DNA from: Bacteroidales bacterium
GTDB lineage: Bacteria > Bacteroidota > Bacteroidia > Bacteroidales > Muribaculaceae
Length of the DNA: 5,286 bases
NCBI GenBank assembly: GCA_900752535.1
Contig: CAADVV010000411.1
Location: 1-5,286, forward strand
Direction of reading: 5' to 3'
Positions 1 through 5,286 of this stretch are shown piece by piece (positions within the stretch are counted from its first letter, which is position 1; each line of letters starts with the position of its first letter). The position numbers and the translations under genes were made by a program. The notes under the pieces were generated by a model, which did no database searches, was not told the DNA's origin, and saw only the letters and a list, made by a program, of their open reading frames with translations.

Positions 1-39
1 AACGTCGACCGTCTGTTGTCAAAGGCCGATGTTGATTGA
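1..39 (+). CDS. Possible 3' end of an upstream gene (partial)
   Basis: Frame 1 is open from the window edge and ends at a TGA at 37-39, giving a 12-residue tail (NVDRLLSKADVD) that reads like an ordinary C-terminal helix. If real, its stop codon overlaps the start of the deacetylase gene by 11 bases, a coupling common inside operons. Frame 3 is also open, to a TGA at 33-35, and the deacetylase frame itself has no stop before its ATG, so the choice rests only on the look of the peptide. Nothing can be said about function. Confidence 0.3.
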   Translation, partial: NVDRLLSKADVD

Positions 40-652
40 GCAGCCGCCTCTGGCCTACCGCCTGCTATTTCCTGAGGCCCTGTGGCGCATCAAGCGCCGC
101 GGGTGCCCCACGGTGTTTCTGACGTTTGATGACGGCCCGATACCCGAGGTGACACCCTGGGTTCTTGACACGCTTGACAGCTATGGCGTGAAGGCCACCT
201 TTTTCATGGTGGGCGACAATGTCAGACGCCATCCCGAGTTGCTTGAAGACGTGCGCAGCCGCGGCCATGGCGTGGGCAACCACTCCATGCACCATCTCCA
301 GGGCATGAAGGTCACTACGCGCCGCTATCTGCGCGACATTCAGGAGGCCAACGCTCTGATTGACACCAACCTCTATCGGCCGCCTCACGGCATCATGCGC
401 TGGGCCCAGGCCGCAGCCCTCAAAGACCACTACAACATCGTCATGTATGACGTGGTTACGCGCGACTATTCGCGCAAAATCAGCCCCGAACAGGTCTTTG
501 ACAATGTCAGACGGTTTGTGCGTAACGGCTCGATCATTGTCTTTCACGACTCGCTGAAAGCCGAGCGCAATATGCGCTACGCCCTGCCGCGCGCCATCGA
601 GTGGATACGCGACCGCGGCTATGAGTTCGGTGTGCTCGGTACTCCCGGCTGA
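29..652 (+). CDS. Polysaccharide deacetylase family protein (NodB / CE4 fold)
   Basis: This 207-residue protein is essentially one NodB homology domain, the metal-dependent fold that removes N- or O-acetyl groups from sugars such as N-acetylglucosamine. The catalytic motifs are present in order: TFDDGP (32-37; D34 the likely base, D35 a metal ligand), HSMHH (H85 and H89 as metal ligands in the HSxxH pattern), RPPHG (117-121, with His where many relatives have Tyr), TRDYS (144-148, with Tyr in place of the usual Trp) and IIVFHDS (169-175, H173 the likely acid). Both substitutions look usual for the short Bacteroidetes branch as I remember it. I see no signal peptide or membrane segment, so it is probably cytoplasmic or exported by an unseen route. 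The ATG at 29 gives an N-terminus (MLIEQPPLAYRLLFP) like those relatives; AAAGG lies 3 bases upstream. The frame stays open to the window edge, so an earlier start is not excluded. The real substrate is unknown; peptidoglycan or an envelope glycan is a guess. Confidence 0.9.
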   Translation: MLIEQPPLAYRLLFPEALWRIKRRGCPTVFLTFDDGPIPEVTPWVLDTLDSYGVKATFFMVGDNVRRHPELLEDVRSRGHGVGNHSMHHLQGMKVTTRRYLRDIQEANALIDTNLYRPPHGIMRWAQAAALKDHYNIVMYDVVTRDYSRKISPEQVFDNVRRFVRNGSIIVFHDSLKAERNMRYALPRAIEWIRDRGYEFGVLGTPG

Positions 653-688
653 CCTCTGTCCATCCATCAAAAATGTAATGTGCCGATT

Positions 689-1711
689 ATGAAAAATCCG
701 CTCTGTCTCCTGACGATTCTGCTCTGGCTGACTGTCGCCTCGTGCGGCAAGTCTGATTCGTTCCGTCTCGACGCCGCCGTCAGCGGTCTCGGGTCGGAGG
801 AAGTCGAGATGATTTATATTGACCCCGCTTCGGGCGCGCAGCGTGTCACGGCCCGCGCCGATGCCGAGGGACGCTTCAGGCTCGAAGGGTCGTCGGCCGA
901 ACCGGTCATCGTCAGCGTCTGCCGCTCTAACGGCGAGCCTCTGTTTGACTTCATCGCCGCCAACGGCGACAGGATAAAGGCCTCGATGACCCTCGGACAG
1001 CCCGCGACGCTGGCCATGGATGGCACCGACGCCAACAAGGAGTTTGCGGCTTTTGTGGCGGCTCACGCCGACCTCGCGTCGACCTCGGGCCGCGCCGTCT
1101 CCCTCAACCGGGCCATCGCCGCCCATGTCAGGGCCAATAAGGACAAACTCTCGTCGGCGGCTGTGCTCGTGACGCTCTATGACGCCTCTATCGACCCCGC
1201 GGGCGCCGACTCACTGCTCAACCAGATTGCGGTCAGCGCGCGTCCGTCGTCGGTCACTACCCCCTTTCGCAATCTCCTGGCCCAGGCCATCGACCCCTAT
1301 GCCGGCGAGACGGTCAGGCCGCTGACCTTTGTGGGCGCCAACGACTCCCTGTCGGGCTTCGTGGCGACGACACGTCCCTATGCCATTCTGGCTTTCACAG
1401 CTCCCCACAAACCTGACAGCGTCAGGAGGATGCTGCGCGAACTGCGCCGCGATTATTCTCGCCGGCGTCTCGACATCGTCGAGCTGGCGCTCTGGGGCGA
1501 CAGCGCCTCGTGGCGCGCCGACATCAGACCCGACAGCGCCACATGGTCGCAGGGCTGGGTTGTCGGAGGTGCGGCCTCCTATGGTCTCAGACGTCTGAAC
1601 ATACCCCGCACGCCGTTCTTCATCCTGACTGACTCGACCGGCATCCAGCGCCTGCGTACATCGTCGGTCCGCGCCGTCCGTGCCGCCCTCAAAGAGTTAC
1701 CCAATCTCTGA
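689..1711 (+). CDS. Lipoprotein with DUF4369-like and redox-inactive thioredoxin-like domains
   Basis: The product is a 340-residue predicted lipoprotein. The signal is MKNPLCLLTILLWLTVASC, with lipobox VASC and the lipidated cysteine at residue 19. I chose the ATG at 689; a GTG at 680 in the same frame would add MPI before an already complete signal. Residues about 25-105 form a beta-rich region typical of DUF4369 (FRLDAAVSGLG, then GRFRLEG). A helical linker follows. Residues about 210-337 look like a TlpA/AhpC-type thioredoxin fold: a beta strand (YAILAFTA), a helix, then the cis-proline-like motif IPRTPFFILTD (305-315). Where active members carry CXXC after this first strand, this protein has APHKPDS (238-244) with no cysteine, so disulfide chemistry is unlikely. 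It starts 36 bases after the deacetylase stop and I see no promoter between them, so the two are probably co-transcribed. A binding or structural periplasmic role is an inference. Confidence 0.82.
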   Translation: MKNPLCLLTILLWLTVASCGKSDSFRLDAAVSGLGSEEVEMIYIDPASGAQRVTARADAEGRFRLEGSSAEPVIVSVCRSNGEPLFDFIAANGDRIKASMTLGQPATLAMDGTDANKEFAAFVAAHADLASTSGRAVSLNRAIAAHVRANKDKLSSAAVLVTLYDASIDPAGADSLLNQIAVSARPSSVTTPFRNLLAQAIDPYAGETVRPLTFVGANDSLSGFVATTRPYAILAFTAPHKPDSVRRMLRELRRDYSRRRLDIVELALWGDSASWRADIRPDSATWSQGWVVGGAASYGLRRLNIPRTPFFILTDSTGIQRLRTSSVRAVRAALKELPNL

Positions 1712-1734
1712 AAAGTTAAGTCAAATAACCTCAT

Positions 1735-1770
1735 AAGAGCGTCCTTCAGGGCGCTCTTTTATATTTATTT
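1735..1770 (+). terminator. Intrinsic terminator of the deacetylase-lipoprotein unit
   Basis: Bases 1735-1744 pair with 1749-1758 to form a 10-bp stem (AAGAGCGTCC / GGGCGCTCTT, one T-G wobble) around a TTCA tetraloop. A T-rich run (TTTTATATTTATTT) follows at once. It lies 23 bases after the lipoprotein stop codon. The strong T run is only on the + strand side, so it acts rightward. Confidence 0.88.
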
Positions 1771-1775
1771 GGTAA

Positions 1776-1800
1776 ATATTGGTTTAAAATTTGCCAATAT
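1776..1800. promoter_or_regulatory. Inverted repeat overlapping the promoter (candidate operator)
   Basis: ATATTGG (1776-1782) and CCAATAT (1794-1800) are perfect 7-bp inverted half-sites separated by 11 bases, so their centres are 18 bp apart. The right half begins directly after the TTTG -33 element (1790-1793), so a bound dimer would cover that element. The region is AT-rich, and chance remains possible. No regulator is encoded nearby. Confidence 0.35.
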
Positions 1801-1821
1801 GGTGAAATCGTGTTAATTTTG
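1790..1821 (+). promoter_or_regulatory. Bacteroidetes-type promoter for the lipoprotein-barrel operon
   Basis: A TTTG -33 element at 1790-1793 and TAATTTTG at 1814-1821 are separated by exactly 20 bp. They match the Bacteroidetes primary-sigma consensus (TTTG, 19-21 bp, TAnnTTTG) at every defined base. Transcription would start near 1826-1830, leaving a leader of about 117 nt before the ATG at 1945. The site lies just after the preceding terminator, which fits an independent operon. Confidence 0.8.
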
Positions 1822-1838
1822 GGGTGTGCAATGTGTAA

Positions 1839-1862
1839 GGTATCCGTCATTCCCCGGATGCC
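1839..1862 (+). other. Hairpin in the 5' leader
   Basis: Bases 1839-1846 (GGTATCCG) pair with 1855-1862 (CGGATGCC) in an 8-bp stem with one T-G wobble around an 8-base loop (TCATTCCC). It sits about 10 nt after the predicted transcript start and has no T run behind it, so it is not a terminator. A 5'-stabilising or regulatory RNA structure is possible. I recognise no known riboswitch class. Confidence 0.45.
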
Positions 1863-1884
1863 GCTATGAAACATACAGGACCAT

Positions 1885-1914
1885 AAATAATATACCCGCA
1901 CAAAATAATATACC
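1885..1914 (+). repeat. Perfect 12-bp direct repeat in the leader
   Basis: AAATAATATACC occurs at 1885-1896 and again at 1903-1914, an 18-base period, with six unrelated bases between. The repeat lies in an A-rich, weakly structured stretch 31-60 bases before the start codon. It could be a pair of sites for a DNA- or RNA-binding protein, a translation-enhancing leader, or a small local duplication. Confidence 0.6.
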
Positions 1915-1944
1915 AACACACATAAACCTCTGGAAAAGTAATTT

Positions 1945-3717
1945 ATGAAACTCAAACACTGCTTTTTATTGACGGCAGTCGTGACCTCGGTGACTACGGG
2001 TTGTGTAGATGACAATTATGATTTGTCAGACATTGACACGACGACACGTGTCGAGGTCAAAGATCTCACGATTCCCGTCAACATTGACGCTGTCACGCTT
2101 TCTGACATTCTTGACCTTGATGACGACAGCAAAATCAAGTCGGTGACCATCGACGGCAAGGAATTCTATGCGTTTACAGATGACGGCACCTTTGATTCGG
2201 ACCCCATCTATATCGAGAAAATCACGGCTTCCGCTCCTCATCTCGATCCGACGACACGCACCCTCGCCCAGATTGCCGACGAGAATCCCGGCTCACCAAC
2301 AACCGGCGAGAGCTGCACATATGAAATTGTCGACATGGGCAACGATTTCACTTACCATGCCGGCGAGATTGATAAGTCAATCATCGATGTGACCTCTGCA
2401 GGCGTCGACGACATCCGGTTTGCCATTCATCTGACCACGCACGATGTCGAGGAATCGGCCGAGAGCGAGACTTTCACCGACCTCGTTATCGAGCTCCCCA
2501 AAGGTATGACGGCCAGCCCGACCCACGGAAAGTATGACCCTGTCACGGGTCTTTGGACCATCGACAGATTTGATGTCGATGGCACCGAGGCCGACGCCTG
2601 GGTCGACGTGACCCGCGTTGACCTGAAAGCCAACGGCGTGGAGATTGCTCCGGACCACACGCTGACCTTCCCTGGCAAATTTCGCGTACGCTCGGGCCTG
2701 CTCACCATCGTGCCTAAAAAAGTCAACGGCAGACCTATGGAGCTTCCTCAGACACTTCAGTTCTCGGCCGCATATTATCTCAATGACTTTGTGGCCAACT
2801 CCTTCTCCGGTATCATCGAATATGATGTCGAAGGTCTGACCATAGACCCCATTAGCCTGTCAGACATCCCGGACTTTCTCAACGGCGACGGCACTGTCCT
2901 GAAAATAGCCAATCCCCAGATTTATCTTCAGCTCAACAACCCGGTGGCTGGCAACAGCCTGTGCTACTCAGCCATGCTCAGCATGACCGCCATGCAGCGC
3001 GACGGCGTCACCCAGACCGAGTACAAACCCACCGGGAGTGTCAACGTCGGCTATGACCACGGCGTCACGGGCCCATACAACTATGTTATGGCTCCCTCAG
3101 ACAAGAGTCTGACAATTCCTGACGGTTTCGGACAGAACCTGAGCTACATCTCGTTTCCCACCCTATGTGATATTCTGACGGCTCCCGCCGGTTCGACGGT
3201 GACCGGACTGCCGACCGAAATCAAAATCAATGTGCTTGACCCGCAGGTTCCCCACCAGTCGGTGGATGACTTCATTCTTGGTCGCAATATTCCCGGCGTC
3301 AACGGCAAGTATAACTTCATGGCTCCCCTGGCCCTCAACGACGGTTCGATGATTATCTACACCGACACCCAGGACGGCTGGAACGACGAGGATGTCGACG
3401 CGATAACCATCACGCATCTCTCGGCGTCGATTGACGTGACCAATCTGCTGCCGTTTGACGGCGAGCTGACGGCCTATCCCATCGACGTCAACGGCAACCG
3501 CATCCAGGGCGTAGAGGTGAAGTCCTCGAAAATCGAGGCAGGCACCAAAGATGTCCCTGTCACCATCGAGATGACCGGCACAATCACCCATCTCGACGGC
3601 GTCACATTCATAGCACGCCTCAACAGCGCCAATCGCGACCCGCTTACTCCCTCGGAGACTATCACGCTCAAAAACATCCGCGTGAAAGTTTCAGGTTATT
3701 ATGAAAAAGAACTCTAA
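1945..3717 (+). CDS. Large acidic lipoprotein, probably surface exposed; function unknown
   Basis: The product is a 590-residue predicted lipoprotein. A short basic, hydrophobic signal ends in TTGC, with lipidation at C20; threonine at -3 is less usual than Leu or Val. The mature protein starts CVDDNYDLSDID, and its Asp pair at +3/+4 resembles the acidic surface-export signal described for Bacteroidetes lipoproteins. The rest is Asp- and Thr-rich with alternating beta-strand patterns and no membrane segment, so a row of beta-sandwich modules is likely. Visible landmarks are an N-terminal LTIPVNIDAVTLSDILDLDDD (41-61), a central LTIDPISLSDIPDFL (298-312) leading into NPQIYLQLNNPVAG (323-336), and a C-terminal module (about 486-590) with NLLPFDGELTAYPIDVNG (500-517) and a late LDG. 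I recognise these as recurring in uncharacterised Bacteroidales lipoproteins but cannot name a family. The ATG is preceded 6 bases earlier by GGAAAAG. It is first in a two-gene operon, 15 bases before the barrel gene. A substrate-binding or adhesin role is an inference. Confidence 0.85.
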   Translation: MKLKHCFLLTAVVTSVTTGCVDDNYDLSDIDTTTRVEVKDLTIPVNIDAVTLSDILDLDDDSKIKSVTIDGKEFYAFTDDGTFDSDPIYIEKITASAPHLDPTTRTLAQIADENPGSPTTGESCTYEIVDMGNDFTYHAGEIDKSIIDVTSAGVDDIRFAIHLTTHDVEESAESETFTDLVIELPKGMTASPTHGKYDPVTGLWTIDRFDVDGTEADAWVDVTRVDLKANGVEIAPDHTLTFPGKFRVRSGLLTIVPKKVNGRPMELPQTLQFSAAYYLNDFVANSFSGIIEYDVEGLTIDPISLSDIPDFLNGDGTVLKIANPQIYLQLNNPVAGNSLCYSAMLSMTAMQRDGVTQTEYKPTGSVNVGYDHGVTGPYNYVMAPSDKSLTIPDGFGQNLSYISFPTLCDILTAPAGSTVTGLPTEIKINVLDPQVPHQSVDDFILGRNIPGVNGKYNFMAPLALNDGSMIIYTDTQDGWNDEDVDAITITHLSASIDVTNLLPFDGELTAYPIDVNGNRIQGVEVKSSKIEAGTKDVPVTIEMTGTITHLDGVTFIARLNSANRDPLTPSETITLKNIRVKVSGYYEKEL

Positions 3718-3732
3718 CAGCACGAAAGACAC

Positions 3733-5106
3733 ATGAAACGCAAATTATTTACAATCGCAGTGGGTGGCTTTCTTGCTGCCGCATCTCTCAGTGCCCAGAC
3801 AACCAATTCAGGCTATTTTGTCGACGGTTATACCTATCGCTACAGCCTCAACCCCGCCTATGGCAACGACAAGGGCTTTGTAGCCATGCCGGGTCTGGGC
3901 AACCTCAATGTAGCCGTCCGCGGCAACCTCCATCTCTCGAGCGTATTATATAACGTTGACGGACGCACATCGCTCTTCACCAACCCCAACATCAGCGCCT
4001 CCGAGGTGATGGACAAGCTCCACGAAAAGAACACACTCGGAGCCAACATCAAAGTCGGCATTCTCTCGGCCGGCTTCAAGGCTTTCGGTGGCTACAACAC
4101 GATTTCTATCAATGCGCGCGCCGACGTCGGCGCCATTATCCCGAAGTCTCTCTTCTCGCTCGCCAAAGAGGGCGTCACCAACAAGACCTATGACATCAAA
4201 AACGTGACTGCCCGCGCAATGGGCTGGGGCGAAATCGCCCTCAACCACTCGCACGACATCAAGGCTCTGCCCGGTCTGCGCGTCGGCGCCACGCTCAAGG
4301 TGCTCCTGGGTATGGCCAATCTCGACGCATATTTCAACGAGGCTGACCTGACCCTCGGTGAAAACTCGTGGACCGCCCGCACGAACGCCGACATCTATGC
4401 CAACTTCGGCAAGTTCGAGTTTGACCACGACACCAACAACAAGGGTGAACAGTATGTCTCGGGTGCCAATTTTGACGGTGACGGTAGCATCAGCCCCAAC
4501 GGTTTCGGTCTTGCCCTCGATCTCGGCGCAACATACCGCTGGCGCGACTTTGACTTCTCGCTGGCTGTGCTTGACCTGGGCTGGATTTCGTTCAAGGACA
4601 CGAAATATGCCTCGACAAACGGCATCCGCACCATTGACACCGACGCGTTTACCTTTAGCGCAGACGACTCCGCGCCTAACTCGTTTGACAGCGAGTGGGA
4701 CCGTTTCACCGACAATCTCGACGAGCTCTATCAGCTGACCGACAACGGTAATATCGGCGGCCGCAGCCGCGCGCTGTCTGCCACCATCAATGTGGGCGCA
4801 AGCTATGAGCTTCCGGTCTACCGCAAGCTTCACTTCGGTTTCCTGAGCTCGACCCGCCTCGCCGGACGCTACACCTGGACCGAGGCACGCCTCTCGGCCA
4901 ACGTCGCTCCCGTGAAATGCTTCTCGGCCGACGCCAACGTTGCTCTCGGCACCTATGGCGCTTCGTTTGGCTGGATGCTGAGTTTCCACCACACGGGCTT
5001 CAACCTCTTCCTGGGCATGGACCACACCCTCGGCAAAGTCTCCAAAGAGTTTGTACCCCTGAGTTCTAACGCCTCGTTCAATATGGGTATCAACTTCCCC
5101 TTCTGA
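3733..5106 (+). CDS. Outer-membrane beta-barrel protein, DUF5723-like
   Basis: This 457-residue protein has a Sec signal peptide (basic start, hydrophobic core, SLSA-Q cleavage after A21) and no lipobox. The mature part consists of repeated amphipathic beta strands with Gly and aromatic residues. It ends in FNMGINFPF, and the terminal Phe is the usual signal for insertion by the BAM complex. The early SLNPAYG (38-44) followed by MPGLGNLNV (52-60) resembles the start of DUF5723 proteins, a Bacteroidetes barrel family that looks related to FadL/PorV-type porins. GFGLALDLGATYRW (257-270) is a typical later strand pair. An acidic, helix-prone segment (about 318-336) may form a plug or periplasmic loop. 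Residues 246-257 resemble a calcium-binding loop. It follows the lipoprotein by 15 bases and is closed by a terminator, so the two are surely co-transcribed. I infer that they act together at the outer membrane; the role (transport, lipoprotein display or scaffold) is unknown. Confidence 0.87.
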   Translation: MKRKLFTIAVGGFLAAASLSAQTTNSGYFVDGYTYRYSLNPAYGNDKGFVAMPGLGNLNVAVRGNLHLSSVLYNVDGRTSLFTNPNISASEVMDKLHEKNTLGANIKVGILSAGFKAFGGYNTISINARADVGAIIPKSLFSLAKEGVTNKTYDIKNVTARAMGWGEIALNHSHDIKALPGLRVGATLKVLLGMANLDAYFNEADLTLGENSWTARTNADIYANFGKFEFDHDTNNKGEQYVSGANFDGDGSISPNGFGLALDLGATYRWRDFDFSLAVLDLGWISFKDTKYASTNGIRTIDTDAFTFSADDSAPNSFDSEWDRFTDNLDELYQLTDNGNIGGRSRALSATINVGASYELPVYRKLHFGFLSSTRLAGRYTWTEARLSANVAPVKCFSADANVALGTYGASFGWMLSFHHTGFNLFLGMDHTLGKVSKEFVPLSSNASFNMGINFPF

Positions 5107-5129
5107 CCTGTTTAACCACCCCCATATCT

Positions 5130-5186
5130 CGGGAAGGCTGTCATCGCTGTCCGTCACGGGCCGCGCCGGCAGCCTCCCGTTTTTTT
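5130..5186 (+). terminator. Intrinsic terminator of the lipoprotein-barrel operon
   Basis: Bases 5130-5140 (CGGGAAGGCTG) pair with 5170-5179 (CAGCCTCCCG) in a 10-bp GC-rich stem with one bulged A, followed directly by seven Ts (5180-5186). The 29-base loop is unusually long, but part of it can fold into a small inner stem (GTCCG / CGGGC). It lies 23 bases after the barrel stop codon. Confidence 0.82.
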
Positions 5187-5196
5187 GGACGTTAAG

Positions 5197-5228
5197 TTTG
5201 CATTATCACGCCCGACGTCGTATTTTTG
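5197..5228 (+). promoter_or_regulatory. Bacteroidetes-type promoter for the next gene
   Basis: TTTG at 5197-5200 and TATTTTTG at 5221-5228 are separated by exactly 20 bp and match the TTTG / TAnnTTTG consensus fully. The predicted start of transcription is near 5235, about 26 nt before the ATG at 5261. An 8-bp palindrome (CGACGTCG, 5213-5220) fills the end of the spacer. Confidence 0.8.
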
Positions 5229-5260
5229 CAATAGTTAACCCCAAAAACATCCAGTCTCTC

Positions 5261-5286
5261 ATGCTGACAAAAATAACCGGAGCCGC
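5261..5286 (+). CDS. 5' end of a downstream gene (partial)
   Basis: An ATG at 5261 opens a frame that runs to the window edge and reads MLTKITGA. It lies a suitable short distance after a full-consensus promoter and an A-rich leader, which is the main support for it. The peptide is loosely like the start of YifB/ComM-type Mg-chelatase-related ATPases (ML-K-x-x-GAA), but eight residues cannot establish that. Confidence 0.5.

Noticed and set aside
680..688. A GTG at 680 as the start of the DUF4369-like lipoprotein
   Set aside because: The ATG nine bases later already begins a complete lipoprotein signal (MKN, hydrophobic core, VASC), and GTG has no better upstream sequence. It cannot be fully excluded.
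65..1126. A 353-codon open frame on the minus strand across the deacetylase and the first half of the lipoprotein
   Set aside because: It is codon-aligned with both + strand genes. In that register a minus stop needs a sense TTA, CTA or TCA codon, which these GC-rich genes seldom use, so the frame stays open by composition. The + strand proteins have clear family motifs; this one has none and crosses a gene boundary.
1746..2015. An 89-codon minus-strand frame over the intergenic region
   Set aside because: It runs through the terminator, promoter and leader of the + strand operon and into the lipoprotein signal sequence. Its composition fits AT-rich noncoding DNA.
1945..5106. SusC/SusD-type polysaccharide utilisation pair
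   Set aside because: The barrel is far shorter than a SusC transporter, with no TonB box or plug domain seen, and the lipoprotein lacks the helical repeats of SusD. No glycosidase or regulator is present.
3946..5157. A 403-codon open frame on the minus strand opposite the barrel gene
   Set aside because: It has the same codon-aligned register and cause as above. It ends exactly at a rare sense TTA at 3946-3948, and its start lies inside the terminator. No recognisable domain or promoter was seen.
5213..5220. CGACGTCG palindrome in the second promoter spacer as an operator
   Set aside because: It is only 8 bp, and similar GACG/CGTC strings are common throughout this GC-rich sequence, so it is not distinctive enough.

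Overview
The window looks like a chromosomal stretch from a Bacteroidales bacterium with fairly GC-rich genes, possibly a gut Muribaculaceae-type lineage (a guess). Three things point there. Both gaps carry exact matches to the Bacteroidetes primary-sigma promoter (TTTG, 20-bp spacer, TAnnTTTG). The lipoprotein and outer-membrane protein types are Bacteroidetes-like. Start codons have purine-rich upstream sequence rather than strong Shine-Dalgarno sites. All supported genes are on the + strand. I see no mobile element, CRISPR array, tRNA or rRNA.

Region 1 (1-1770) is the tail of a transcription unit that begins outside the window. It holds a possible last 12 codons of an upstream gene, a short NodB-type polysaccharide deacetylase with an intact catalytic set, and a lipoprotein. 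The lipoprotein has an N-terminal DUF4369-like region and a C-terminal thioredoxin-like domain that lacks the CXXC redox motif. A strong intrinsic terminator at 1735-1770 closes the unit.

Region 2 (1771-5186) is a self-contained two-gene operon and the most interesting part. It has its own promoter at 1790-1821, overlapped by an inverted repeat. A leader of about 117 nt carries a hairpin and a perfect 12-bp direct repeat. The first gene encodes a 590-residue acidic lipoprotein with Asp-Asp just after the lipidated cysteine, which resembles the surface-export signal of Bacteroidetes lipoproteins. Fifteen bases later comes a 457-residue outer-membrane beta-barrel of DUF5723-like type. A bulged-stem terminator at 5130-5186 ends the operon. 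The simplest model is an outer-membrane barrel working with a surface lipoprotein. The function is unknown and cannot be read from the sequence.

Region 3 (5187-5286) holds a second promoter of the same architecture and the first codons of another gene cut by the window edge.
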